A stretch of DNA of 33,228 nucleotides from Actinomycetes bacterium (GTDB lineage Bacteria; Actinomycetota; Coriobacteriia; Anaerosomatales; JAGXFU01): the NCBI GenBank assembly GCA_024637115.1, contig JAGXFU010000001.1, positions 1 to 33,228 of the forward strand, in the 5' to 3' direction. The notes beneath the pieces are model-generated. The model did not search any database and had not been told where the DNA came from. It worked only from the letters and a program-made list of their open reading frames with translations. Within the stretch, counting starts at the first letter, position 1. Each line of letters opens with the position of its first letter. The position numbers were made by a program, and so were the translations under genes. Shown here piece by piece: positions 24,818 to 31,715 of this stretch.

Positions 24818-25115
24818 CGATTCCGCCGACGCGCGCAACGCGCGGACTGCACGTGCTGCGGACGCGGCTCTCGGCGACAACAAAGCGCCCTCTCCAGACC
24901 CAATCCATGAATGCATGGTGGCAGAATGGTTGAATGCGGCGGTCTCGAGGATTCCGGTGGAGACCATGACTTCGCGTCATTCGCTGAGAACCACCGGTTC
25001 CCGATTCCCGATGATTGCCTGTGGTCGGACGTGCGCGAGGTGACACAGAATGTGGGCCAGGCCCACGTAGGCGCGAGCGTCTTCATGAGGTCCGCTGCCG
25101 GAAGAGTAAGTTCAT
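24818..25115. other. Gene-poor stretch after the cytochrome
   Basis: Apart from a 6-bp GC hairpin (24830-24844, triloop), a possible weak terminator, and the tRNA-Ser fragment at 24917-24948, I see no feature here. Open frames exist on both strands, but none resembles a known protein or has an SD. The plus-strand frame over the tRNA fragment is the familiar VAEWLNAAVS artefact of tRNA-Ser translation. Confidence 0.5.
24917..24948 (+). pseudogene. tRNA-Ser fragment (D-arm to anticodon)
   Basis: These 32 bases match the intact tRNA-Ser (29361-29392) at all but one position, from the base before the D-arm through the CGA anticodon. The acceptor stem is absent. After the anticodon the sequence diverges, although a T-arm-like GGTTCCCGATTCCC occurs near 24990-25010. 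It is a decayed copy or a recombination scar. Confidence 0.7.
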
Positions 25116-25225
25116 TTTGCTCGGCAGCACCTCGCCAGATATACTCGCTGTACGCTCGAAGCCGCTGTGCACCATCACGTGAGCAATGGAGCCCCCATGA
25201 GAGTCCTGATCTCGATCGACACCGA
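25116..25225 (+). repeat. Direct repeat, left copy (promoter plus gene start)
   Basis: About 110 bases that recur at 27048-27161 with roughly 85-90% identity by eye and three short indels. The repeat contains a promoter, a leader and the first codons of a TiaS-like gene. The two copies bracket the glycosyltransferase gene. Confidence 0.85.
25117..25145 (+). promoter_or_regulatory. Sigma-70-type promoter in the left repeat
   Basis: TTGCTC (25117-25122), 17 bases, TATACT (25140-25145). It once drove the TiaS-like gene whose start lies at 25197; it may now drive the glycosyltransferase gene. Confidence 0.6.
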
Positions 25226-25253
25226 ACCCCCGCGAGATATGCCGCGTGGATGA
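25197..25253 (+). pseudogene. Truncated start of a TiaS-like (DUF1743) gene
   Basis: ATG 25197 opens MRVLISIDTE, the N-terminus expected of the TiaS-like family (usually MxVxISIDDTD). The frame then runs into unrelated sequence and stops after 18 codons, overlapping the GTG of the next gene. It is a 5' remnant only; the more complete but frameshifted copy is at 27131. Confidence 0.65.
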
Positions 25254-27021
25254 CGCGAACCTGGGCCGACGGCGCCTTGATCCTGTAGGAGGATGGGAAC
25301 GGGTTGACTGGATTGCGCCGCTCGCCATCTTTGCGGCGATCGTCCTCGCCAAATTGCTGTTCGTGACATCTTCGGCGAGCGGCCCCGCCATCATCGATGA
25401 GATTGCCTACTTCAACTATGCGACCGAGATGTCGCAGGGCACCATGTACCTGGGATCCCACTACCCTCCGATGTACCCCATCAGCCTCATTCCGGCTTTC
25501 CTCTTTGGAGAGCCGTACCGAGTGGCCCTGATCCTGAACGCGATCTACTCCTCACTGATGGCGTTTCCGGTGTACGCGATCGCGCGTCTGGTGATGGGTC
25601 GAAAGATGAGCGTTGCCACCGCCGTCCTGGCAGCGCTGCTGCCTTACCACTACGTGCTTCCCCGATTCCTGATGAGCGAGAACATCTACTTCCCGCTGGT
25701 GATGACAGCGGTGTTCATGGTCCTGTGGCGTCCGCAACGACGCGTCTGGATATGGGACGCATCGACCGGCGTCGTATTCGCGGTGCTGTACCTGACCAGA
25801 TATGTATCGCTGCCTTTGATCCCGGTGTTTCTGATCGTGTGGTGGATGCGGGAAGTCCAGATCTCAGGCCGGTTCTTGCTGGACGCACGATCACGGTGGC
25901 GCTTCGTTCTCATGCTGTTCTGCTTCGGGGCCGCGTTCGCTCCATGGGTCTTGCTGCAGCTGTTCAGAGATCAGAGTCTCGCGTTGGCGTTGGGATTTGG
26001 GATCACCAGTCGGACGGATCCGGCGCAGCACACACTGGTCAGGCTCTGGGTCTTCGTGAGGATGTACCTTGCGTATTTCGTGTTGCTCGCTGCGCCAGTG
26101 CTGGGGCTTGTGCTGTTCGCGTTTCGCGAGACATGGCGAGATCGGGCGATCAACGCCTATACGCGTACGGTCGCCGCGCTTGGTCTGGTCGCCCTGTCGC
26201 TCCTTGTCGCCTTGAGCCGGCATTCATGGCGTGCGAACTACAACTACCCTGATCCGTACAGGATAATGGGGCGGTACACGATCTATCTTGCCCCGCTCTT
26301 CTTGATCGTCGCGTTGGCGACGTTGGTCCGACTCATGAAGACAAGGCAGGACACCTCTCGTCTTTCGTGGGGCCATTGCATATGGGGCCTTGTGGTCCCT
26401 CTCGCGATGATCTTCTTCTCCTACTTCGCGGTCCTTGGCAACTACGCCATGCCGTTCTCATCCGCATCGATCACTGATCGCGGGTCGATCGACGCGTATC
26501 GGATCATCTTGCTGGGGCACTGGTTCTGGCCGCTTGTGGCAGGTTCTCTTTGCCTGGGCCTCGTTGGGATCTACCTTGGGAGAAGAGGCGCTCGTACTGC
26601 AGCCATTCTGGTCGTCACGCTCGGCGTCGCGGTCTATAGCCTCGCGGGCATTCCGAAGTACTTCGATCAGATGGAGCGCCATGCGGCCTCTTCGGATCAG
26701 ATGAATGCAATCATCGGCTATTTCTATGAGACCGGGGCTGAGCCGACTTATGTACTGATCTCCGAGGAAGCAGTAGATGCCTCCCGGATGATATCCAAGT
26801 CCGCGAGCGTGACGTGGAGGATGCTCTGCAACGACCGCGATCTCGTCATCAAGCTAGAGGGAGGTTCGGCCTGGCCCCTCGAATCAGGGGAGACAGCGGA
26901 CGACCTTCCAGACGAGCTGTTCGATCTGGAGGTTCGTCTGGCCGCTGCGGAACCTGCATCCTCGGTCATCTTGGATGAGTGGGAGATCGACGGGATACGA
27001 TACGTGCTCGTATCAAGGTAA
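25246..27021 (+). CDS. GT39/PMT-like polyprenyl-sugar membrane glycosyltransferase
   Basis: 591 residues with about 11-12 helices. The GT-C fold is suggested by the first extracellular loop (GPAIIDEIAYFNYATEMSQG), whose Asp-Glu pair is the catalytic motif of protein mannosyltransferase/ArnT-type enzymes, and by LPRFLMSENIYFPLVMTAVF. A soluble C-terminal part (about 480-591) follows the last helix. Such enzymes transfer a sugar from a polyprenyl-phosphate donor to protein, lipid or polysaccharide on the outer face of the membrane. GTG 25246 has no good SD and lies right after the repeat junction, so the native N-terminus may be lost or altered; GGAGG at about 25289 has no in-frame start after it. 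Acceptor unknown. Confidence 0.8.
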   Translation: MDDANLGRRRLDPVGGWERVDWIAPLAIFAAIVLAKLLFVTSSASGPAIIDEIAYFNYATEMSQGTMYLGSHYPPMYPISLIPAFLFGEPYRVALILNAIYSSLMAFPVYAIARLVMGRKMSVATAVLAALLPYHYVLPRFLMSENIYFPLVMTAVFMVLWRPQRRVWIWDASTGVVFAVLYLTRYVSLPLIPVFLIVWWMREVQISGRFLLDARSRWRFVLMLFCFGAAFAPWVLLQLFRDQSLALALGFGITSRTDPAQHTLVRLWVFVRMYLAYFVLLAAPVLGLVLFAFRETWRDRAINAYTRTVAALGLVALSLLVALSRHSWRANYNYPDPYRIMGRYTIYLAPLFLIVALATLVRLMKTRQDTSRLSWGHCIWGLVVPLAMIFFSYFAVLGNYAMPFSSASITDRGSIDAYRIILLGHWFWPLVAGSLCLGLVGIYLGRRGARTAAILVVTLGVAVYSLAGIPKYFDQMERHAASSDQMNAIIGYFYETGAEPTYVLISEEAVDASRMISKSASVTWRMLCNDRDLVIKLEGGSAWPLESGETADDLPDELFDLEVRLAAAEPASSVILDEWEIDGIRYVLVSR

Positions 27022-27047
27022 GGCGCGCTGCGGGAGGGTCAAGATGC

Positions 27048-27161
27048 TTTGTCCGGCGCCACTTCGCCAGATATGCTCCCGCTGTACGCTCGAAGCCGCT
27101 GTGCACCATTACGTGGTCAATGGAGCCCCCATGGACTCCTTATCTCGATCGATGACACCGA
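27048..27161 (+). repeat. Direct repeat, right copy (promoter plus gene start)
   Basis: Second copy of the repeat at 25116-25225. A single-base deletion after the ATG (ATGGACTCC against ATGAGAGTCC) puts the start codon out of frame with the gene body. Three extra bases near the end restore the DDTD motif missing from the left copy. Confidence 0.85.
27049..27077 (+). promoter_or_regulatory. Sigma-70-type promoter in the right repeat
   Basis: TTGTCC (27049-27054), a 17-base spacer and TATGCT (27072-27077) precede the TiaS-like pseudogene. Confidence 0.5.
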
Positions 27162-27640
27162 CGATGCCGACAGTGAGGGCACGGGGGAGATCGCGGAGAT
27201 CATCGCTGATGGCTTGGTCGGCAAGGAGCTTGCCGCGGTAGGTCGTGTGACCAGACATCAGCTGCTCATCCATCCCGACATCGCGTACAGCTCACACAAT
27301 AGCTCGATGTGCTTTGGGCCGAGATAGCCGATCGCTTGGCGACGTTATCGCGTGGTGCGCGGAGAAGCTGACCGCCGAGAGTGTGGACGCGGGAGATCCC
27401 GGGCTTGCCGTCGTTGTGGTCGAGCGGCTCGTCGACCATATGTCCGAGCACGGCGGGACAGGTATCGGCGTCATTGGCGCATTAGCAGGAGCCGGCTTGA
27501 AGCTCAGTGGCAACGACGGCCGCTTGAAGGGCAAGTTCCGCTTGACCGCGGATGCCAATGGGGCAGCAGGGGTGGCCGCTATCAGGTGTCAGGGTGAGCA
27601 CCCCTGCAGGCATTGTGTTTCTGGGGTCCGTCGATGTTGC
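27131..27640 (+). pseudogene. Frameshifted TiaS-like (DUF1743) pseudogene
   Basis: Two blocks in different frames match one family. The first (27136-27312) reads LLISIDDTDDADSEGTGEIA and VTRHQLLIHPDIAYSSHNSS, the N-terminal ATP-binding signature of archaeal tRNA-Ile2 agmatinylcytidine synthetase TiaS and its bacterial homologues. The second, one base shifted (about 27313-27600), reads DPGLAVVVVERL, then EHGGTGIGVIGALAGAGLKL and SGNDGRLKGK, another signature of the family. Residues normally lying between those parts seem deleted, the ATG is out of frame, and the C-terminal part is unrecognisable. The boundary at 27640 is approximate. The gene is dead unless sequencing errors explain the shifts. 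Confidence 0.75.
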
Positions 27641-27817
27641 AGCCGACCTTCTAGAGACGGCGACGATAGCCTCCGCCTGCGCCGGCTACACGCGTGACGA
27701 TGACGATGAGTGCGATGTCGACGGCTACGACCCTACTTGTTTCAACTGTCGAGCGCGCCGATGGATCCCTGAAGGCTTCAGCTGCACCAGGGGACTACTG
27801 CGCGGTAGGTGTTCGCG

Positions 27818-27908
27818 TTGCCCGCCCGCTGGCAGGTCGCTATCCTACGCCTTGCGCTTGGAGCCGCCGGGTTGCGGCTCGCGCCATCGCGGAGAGGTGG
27901 CAGAGTGG
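27818..27908 (+). pseudogene. tRNA-Ser promoter and 5'-end remnant
   Basis: TTGCCC, 17 bases and TATCCT (27841-27846) lead into 27872-27908, which differs from the leader and first 18 bases of the intact tRNA-Ser (29337-29373) at a single base. The match stops abruptly in the D-arm. No complete tRNA can form. The remaining bases between 27641 and 27981 hold nothing else I can identify. Confidence 0.75.
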
Positions 27909-27981
27909 CATCGCCGCCGGAGATCCGACCACCCGAGCCGTCCTTGTCTTCACGGTGGTATGGCCGGGAGTACTGGTCGCG

Positions 27982-28872
27982 CTACTCGCTCATGCGCAGC
28001 GGAATCTCCACGAGGTTGATGCGCGAGCCGTCTTTGGCAGAACGCTCGAAGACGATGAGCGCGCCCACGCCGCCGCGTTCGATCTTGTAGTCGACGGTGA
28101 AATCGAACGTGCCCCATGTCCCGGTTCCGGATGTGGCGGTCGCGAATCCCTCGGTGACGATGAGGCCCTCGCCGTCGGTGATCTCGTAGCTCATGGTCGC
28201 CTCGAACGTGTTCGACATGCCCGTGACTCGTAGCGGGCTCGTCACCTCCTGCCATGGCGCGGGGGATTCGACGAGTATCGCGGGCGCTGTGTTGTCGGCG
28301 AAGGTCATGCGGTCGACGGGCGGGGAGACCAGGACGCCCTCGCCGCCGATCGCCTCGGTCGGCGCGCCGTCGAGCTTGAAGGCCACACGGTCGACCGATT
28401 CGAACTGCGTGAGCGTGAACACGATCTGGGCGATGCGCATCTGCATCGAGAGTGAACCGCCTCCCGAGGCGAACTCACTGGAGAGATCCACAGTCGCGAC
28501 GCCGTCATCGATGTCCACGCCAAGTAGTTCGGTACCCGCAGGGATCTCAGTCGCGAGCCCGGCCTCGCCGTCCTCGGCAGTCGGTCCGCCGAGGAGTTCT
28601 TGGAGCGCCTTCTCGGCCACCGCGACCGTCTGGGGCACCTCGCGCAACCCGACCCCGAGGTGCTCGCCGCGAACGAGGTAGACGTTCAGCGAGGTCTGCT
28701 CGGCAGAATCAGAGGGCTCGGGATCCGGTTGCGGTGTGGTGGTCGGCTCGGGCGTAGCAGGGCCGTCTTCTGCGGAGTTCGAGCACCCGACCGGACCCAG
28801 GCCCAGGAGAAGCACCACCGCGACAGTGAGCAGCGTGGTTGTCGAACGTGCGAACCGGTGTGAGCCCAGCAT
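27982..28872 (-). CDS. GerMN plus Gmad2 domain lipoprotein
   Basis: 296 residues. The signal peptide ends in the lipobox GPVGC (Cys30), followed by a Pro/Thr/Glu linker. GerMN domain at about 60-180: LNVYLVRGEHLGVGLREVPQ, LQELLGGPTAEDGE, GTELLGVDIDDGVATVDLSS. Gmad2 (immunoglobulin-like spore germination) domain at about 195-295: PAILVESPAPWQEVTSPLRV, GTWGTFDFTVDYKIE, and the ending LVEIPLRMSE. ATG 28872 is chosen over 28887 because GGAGGG stands about 7 bases before it on the minus strand. It is a longer paralogue of the lipoprotein at 5706-6365. It should sit on the outer face of the membrane and bind wall or protein partners. Confidence 0.9.
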   Translation of the reverse strand: MLGSHRFARSTTTLLTVAVVLLLGLGPVGCSNSAEDGPATPEPTTTPQPDPEPSDSAEQTSLNVYLVRGEHLGVGLREVPQTVAVAEKALQELLGGPTAEDGEAGLATEIPAGTELLGVDIDDGVATVDLSSEFASGGGSLSMQMRIAQIVFTLTQFESVDRVAFKLDGAPTEAIGGEGVLVSPPVDRMTFADNTAPAILVESPAPWQEVTSPLRVTGMSNTFEATMSYEITDGEGLIVTEGFATATSGTGTWGTFDFTVDYKIERGGVGALIVFERSAKDGSRINLVEIPLRMSE

Positions 28873-28909
28873 GCGAGTACCCTCCATCGTGCGACGACGT
28901 CCTGAGCCC

Positions 28910-28915
28910 AGTATA
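28910..28915 (-). promoter_or_regulatory. Probable -10 box of the GerMN-Gmad2 gene
   Basis: TATACT on the minus strand, 38 bases before ATG 28872. No convincing -35 box lies 16-18 bases further upstream. Confidence 0.4.
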
Positions 28916-29016
28916 CCCGCGGCCGTGATTCGCTCGCGGCGGTTACAGGCACCAGGTGGGTGCTGACCAGATGACGCTGTTGAAGAATGATGCAGCCCCC
29001 CGGGGGCGTCAGGCGC

Positions 29017-29244
29017 TCAGTGGAGGCCGCCAGCCCACTCGCGAATCGCATCCCAATCGCGTCCGTCGCCCTCGACGTCGCCGCCAAACAGCCTGAACAT
29101 CCAGCGCGTGAACGCGGACGCCTCGTCGGGGTCGAGACCCTTGCCGGCGAAGAAGCCTTCCTCGGCAGAAGTGAGTCGCCCGCGGATGTCGCTGATGTAA
29201 GCGAGCCGGCGCTCGCGCTTCCGCTCGCCCGTGCCTGTGTTCAT
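29017..29244 (-). CDS. Small hypothetical protein
   Basis: 75 residues starting at ATG 29244, giving MNTGTGERKRERRLAYISDI and, later, GFFAGKGLDPDEASAFTRWM. It is soluble and charged, with no signal peptide, and I recognise no family. The longer open frame reaching 29352 runs over the tRNA promoter and 5' end and is rejected as a start. No SD is visible, so the gene may be leaderless or only marginally expressed. A GC-rich palindrome (GCCCCCCGGGGGC) near 28995 lies just past its stop and may terminate it. Confidence 0.5.
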   Translation of the reverse strand: MNTGTGERKRERRLAYISDIRGRLTSAEEGFFAGKGLDPDEASAFTRWMFRLFGGDVEGDGRDWDAIREWAGGLH

Positions 29245-29282
29245 CGCAAGTCGAAGCACCGGTGGGTGCGTGTTGGGGTGCG

Positions 29283-29311
29283 TTGCCCCGCACGCGCTCC
29301 CTCGGTATACT
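29283..29311 (+). promoter_or_regulatory. tRNA-Ser promoter
   Basis: TTGCCC (29283-29288), 17 bases, TATACT (29306-29311), 44 bases before the first tRNA base. A GAGCCGC...GCGGC stem lies in the leader. Confidence 0.7.
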
Positions 29312-29355
29312 CGCACGTGCGCTCTGAGCCGCTTCTTTGCGGCACGCGCCATCGC

Positions 29356-29448
29356 GGAGAGGTGGCAGAGTGGTTGAATGCGGCGGTCTCGAAAACCGTT
29401 AGGCGGGTTTCCCCCGTCTCGAGGGTTCGAATCCCTCCCTCTCCGCCA
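29356..29448 (+). tRNA. tRNA-Ser (anticodon CGA)
   Basis: 93 bases with encoded CCA. The acceptor stem GGAGAGG (29356-29362) pairs with CCTCTCC (29438-29444), and the discriminator is G. The anticodon loop CTCGAAA (29388-29394) gives anticodon CGA, reading UCG. The long variable arm is typical of type II tRNA-Ser, and the T-loop region GGTTCGAATCC is intact. A promoter lies upstream and a hairpin terminator 18 bases downstream. Two broken copies of this gene lie upstream, at 24917 and 27818. Confidence 0.97.
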
Positions 29449-29465
29449 TACGCAGGCAAAACGTG

Positions 29466-29496
29466 GTCCCGGTGCTCCTTAGAAGGAGGCCGGGAT
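29466..29496 (+). terminator. Terminator hairpin after tRNA-Ser
   Basis: GTCCCGG (29466-29472) pairs with 29490-29496, and inside it CTCCTT pairs with AAGGAG. The hairpin is strong but without a clean T-run. Confidence 0.65.
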
Positions 29497-29610
29497 CGCG
29501 TGTGTATTCAAGCAAATTGCAAACATCAGTTCTGCTTATGGCGGTGTTCGGTGGCGACCGTCGGCCGACCGACGCGCGGATACTGCGTTCCCGTGTTCGG
29601 CGGTCTTCAC

Positions 29611-29639
29611 TTGCCGACGTCTGCATGAGCGTGTGATAG
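29611..29639 (+). promoter_or_regulatory. Promoter of the abiE-type operon
   Basis: TTGCCG (29611-29616), 17 bases, TGATAG (29634-29639). The -10 box lies inside the left arm of the palindrome, so a protein bound there would block it. Confidence 0.45.
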
Positions 29640-29682
29640 ATTCCTCGGACAATGTTCACAAAGTCCGAGGAATCTATCACAC
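29631..29682. promoter_or_regulatory. Perfect 20-bp inverted repeat, probable AbiEi operator
   Basis: 29631-29650 and 29663-29682 are exact inverted copies around a 12-base centre. The right arm ends 7 bases before the antitoxin ATG. AbiEi antitoxins are known to repress their own operon by binding inverted repeats, so I infer an operator. As RNA it would also form a very stable hairpin close to the start codon. Confidence 0.75.
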
Positions 29683-29689
29683 TAGGCAC

Positions 29690-30307
29690 ATGAGACGACT
29701 GCCTTCAGACAATGCTATCCGTGATGCTACTGCAGTGTTCAAGAGCGCTGGCGGCACTTTGCGTACGCGTGAAGCTGCTGAGCGCGGTGTCCACTACTCG
29801 ACGCTCTATGGCATGCGCGACGCGGGGCTTCTTGAGCAACTCTCGAGGGGCGTATATCGTCTTGCTGAGCTCCAAGGGCCGAGCAAGTACGATGTGGTGA
29901 CCGTTGCCGCACGTGTCCCCGACGCGGTTCTGTGCCTTGTCAGCGCGCTGGACTTTCACGAGATTGGCACCCAGATACCTTCGGCTGTGAGTATCGCAAT
30001 CGGTCGCAAGGACTGGCATCCGCAGTTCGACTACCCACCCGTTCGTGTGTACCGGATGTCCGGAGATGCCCTGATCTCAGGGATCGAAGAGCACTCAGTC
30101 GACGGGACGGTAGTCAGAGTCTTCTGCGTCGCAAAGACGGTCGCTGACTGTTTCAAGTTCAGAAACAAGATCGGACTCGACGTCGCGCTCGAAGCACTGA
30201 GGGAAGTCGTGCGAAGTCGCAAGGCGACACCCGCCGAGATCATGGAGTACGCAGAGATTGACCGTGTTTCCAGAATCGTGCGTCCCTATGTCGAGGCCAT
30301 GCAGTGA
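29690..30307 (+). CDS. abiEi: AbiEi-family antitoxin/transcriptional repressor (type IV toxin-antitoxin)
   Basis: 205 residues. An N-terminal winged helix-turn-helix (about 8-55, GGTLRTREAAERGVHYSTLY and LLEQLSRGVYRL) is followed by the AbiEi C-terminal domain: PDAVLCLVSALDFHEIGTQI, VRVFCVAKTVADCFKFRNKI and GLDVALEALREVVRS. Family members repress their operon and neutralise the partner toxin, without a stable complex in type IV systems. ATG 29690 is chosen because an upstream GTG (29633) would lie inside the operator palindrome. Its stop overlaps the toxin start by 4 bases (GTGA). Confidence 0.9.
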   Translation: MRRLPSDNAIRDATAVFKSAGGTLRTREAAERGVHYSTLYGMRDAGLLEQLSRGVYRLAELQGPSKYDVVTVAARVPDAVLCLVSALDFHEIGTQIPSAVSIAIGRKDWHPQFDYPPVRVYRMSGDALISGIEEHSVDGTVVRVFCVAKTVADCFKFRNKIGLDVALEALREVVRSRKATPAEIMEYAEIDRVSRIVRPYVEAMQ

Positions 30308-31215
30308 GCCGGCGAGACATCACCAATATGCCGGCGTCGGTTCGTGCTCGTCTGCTGGGTCGAGCGAGGGAGCAGGGCGAGTCGTACGACCAGATGCTCC
30401 AGTACTTCGCGATCGAGAGATTCCTCTATCGGCTGTCTAGGACGGAGTGGGGAGAGCGCCTCGTGGTCAAGGGCGCCATCATGCTACGCGCATGGGGCAC
30501 ACCGCTCGGGCGTCCCACGAGAGACATCGACTTCCTTGGCCAGATCGGCAACTCGAGTACGGTCGTGGAGCGAGCTGTGCGCGATTGTCTTGCGGTGGAG
30601 TATCCGGATGACGGTCTGGTGTTTGACCCGGAGATTGAGACGTCCGAGATTAACGTCGCAGACCGGTATCCGGGTGTGCGGGTGGTGGTGCGTGGACACC
30701 TCGATGGTGGAACGTTCAAGCTCCAACTCGACATCGGAATCGATGACGCGGTCGTGCCCGACCCGGAGTGGGTGGACTATCCGACGATTCTGGATCTCGA
30801 TGCTCCGCGGATACTGGCCTATCAGCCCACGACCGCTCTGGCTGAGAAGATCGAGACGATTGTGAGCAAGGGACTCGCGAACAGCCGCCTCAAGGACTAC
30901 TGCGACATCTGGCTACTCTCGACCCTTCATGCGTATGACGGAGCGGAACTCGCCGCCGCGCTTGGCGCTACTTTCGCGCATCGCGGTACGACATTGTCGG
31001 CTGACCTGCCGCCCGGGCTGACCGATGCCTTTCACGGGAGCGTAGAAGCGCAGACGGGATGGAAGTCGTTTCTGTCGGGCAAGGGGATTGATGCACCGGC
31101 AGACCTTGCAGATGCGGGCAAGGCCATCGAGGACTTTATCATGCCGCCTGTTGCCGCAGCGGCTGCACAGGAACTATTCAATCAGACGTGGGTGCCGAGC
31201 AAGGGCTGGTCATGA
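30304..31215 (+). CDS. abiEii: AbiEii/AbiGii-family nucleotidyltransferase toxin
   Basis: 303 residues. The nucleotidyltransferase core shows LVVKGAIMLRAWGTPLGRPT then RDIDFLG (Asp-x-Asp metal site), KLQLDIGIDDAVV (third acidic residue), and the C-terminal TTALAEKIETIVSKGLANSR followed by KDYCDIWLL, all typical of PF08843. Members add nucleotides to target RNA (tRNA for some) and stop growth, which can abort phage infection. Start GTG 30304 overlaps the antitoxin stop, so the pair is co-translated. It sits just downstream of tRNA-Ser, an expected site for accessory defence genes. Confidence 0.92.
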   Translation: MSRRDITNMPASVRARLLGRAREQGESYDQMLQYFAIERFLYRLSRTEWGERLVVKGAIMLRAWGTPLGRPTRDIDFLGQIGNSSTVVERAVRDCLAVEYPDDGLVFDPEIETSEINVADRYPGVRVVVRGHLDGGTFKLQLDIGIDDAVVPDPEWVDYPTILDLDAPRILAYQPTTALAEKIETIVSKGLANSRLKDYCDIWLLSTLHAYDGAELAAALGATFAHRGTTLSADLPPGLTDAFHGSVEAQTGWKSFLSGKGIDAPADLADAGKAIEDFIMPPVAAAAAQELFNQTWVPSKGWS

Positions 31216-31296
31216 TGGTGACAATGAGCTGAGGCGGGTGTTGCGGTAGGGCGTCTGCAAACCAAACTGCAAACGCGCCAGACACAACAGGACGTG

Positions 31297-31384
31297 GCTA
31301 GACGGTGCTAGACGTGACGAAGCTTCAGATAACGCCGTGCTAGACGGTGCTGAACGGGTCTAGACGACACCAGACGTGACGAAG
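31297..31384 (+). repeat. Short interspersed repeats rich in CTAGAC
   Basis: GCTAGACGGTGCT occurs at 31297-31309 and 31339-31351; AGACGTGACGAAG occurs at 31310-31322 and 31372-31384. The core CTAGAC appears four times. The repeats lie between the toxin gene and the transposase remnant. They may be a worn transposon end, protein-binding iterons or slippage products. Confidence 0.55.
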
Positions 31385-31708
31385 GGATATGAACTCGAAC
31401 ATCACTCCGACCGGGGAATCCAATACACCTCGCTCGCCTGCGGGCGAGAACTCGAAGCATCGGGCATTGCTGCATCCATGGGATCGAGAGGGGATGCCTG
31501 CGACAACGCTGCGGATGAGAGCTTCATGGCGATCATCGAGTCCGAGCTGACGAACCGAACGCGGTTCGCCGCCAGGCACGCGATCTTCGACTACATCGAG
31601 GGCTTCTACAACCGCCACCACCGGCATTCGGCAATCGGGAACCAGAGCCCGCTCGTGTTCGAGCAGAACCACGCTATACTTGCATCAGCAGGGGCCAGCG
31701 CGGCCTAA
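31376..31708 (+). pseudogene. IS3-family transposase (OrfB) C-terminal remnant
   Basis: From about 31391 the frame reads HHSDRGIQYTSLACGRELEA, SMGSRGDACDNAADESFMAI and FYNRHHRHSAIGNQSPLVFE, which is the end of the DDE integrase core of IS3-family transposases (the second Asp is probably upstream and missing; the final Glu and the YN.xRxH end are present). Only about 105 of roughly 280-300 residues remain, and OrfA and the N-terminal half of OrfB are absent. It cannot transpose by itself. An inverted-repeat-like end follows at 31716. Confidence 0.88.
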
Positions 31709-31715
31709 CGAAGAC

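Noticed and set aside
19736..24967. Long minus-strand ORFs (up to 461 codons) opposite the cytochrome gene
   Set aside because: They are Arg/His/Asp/Val-rich shadows created by high third-position GC. They have no SD or family motif, whereas the plus frame has signal peptide and heme motifs.
25197..25253. The 18-codon MRVLISID ORF as a functional small peptide
   Set aside because: It is explained as the severed start of the TiaS-like gene within the left repeat.
29241..29500. ORFs over the tRNA-Ser gene, including a plus-strand GEVAEWLNAAVSKTV reading and a minus-strand one
   Set aside because: These are the well-known artefacts of translating a tRNA-Ser gene. The tRNA itself is complete.
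29633..29689. GTG at 29633 as the antitoxin start
   Set aside because: It would place the first 19 codons inside the operator palindrome. The ATG at 29690 starts just before the conserved helix-turn-helix.
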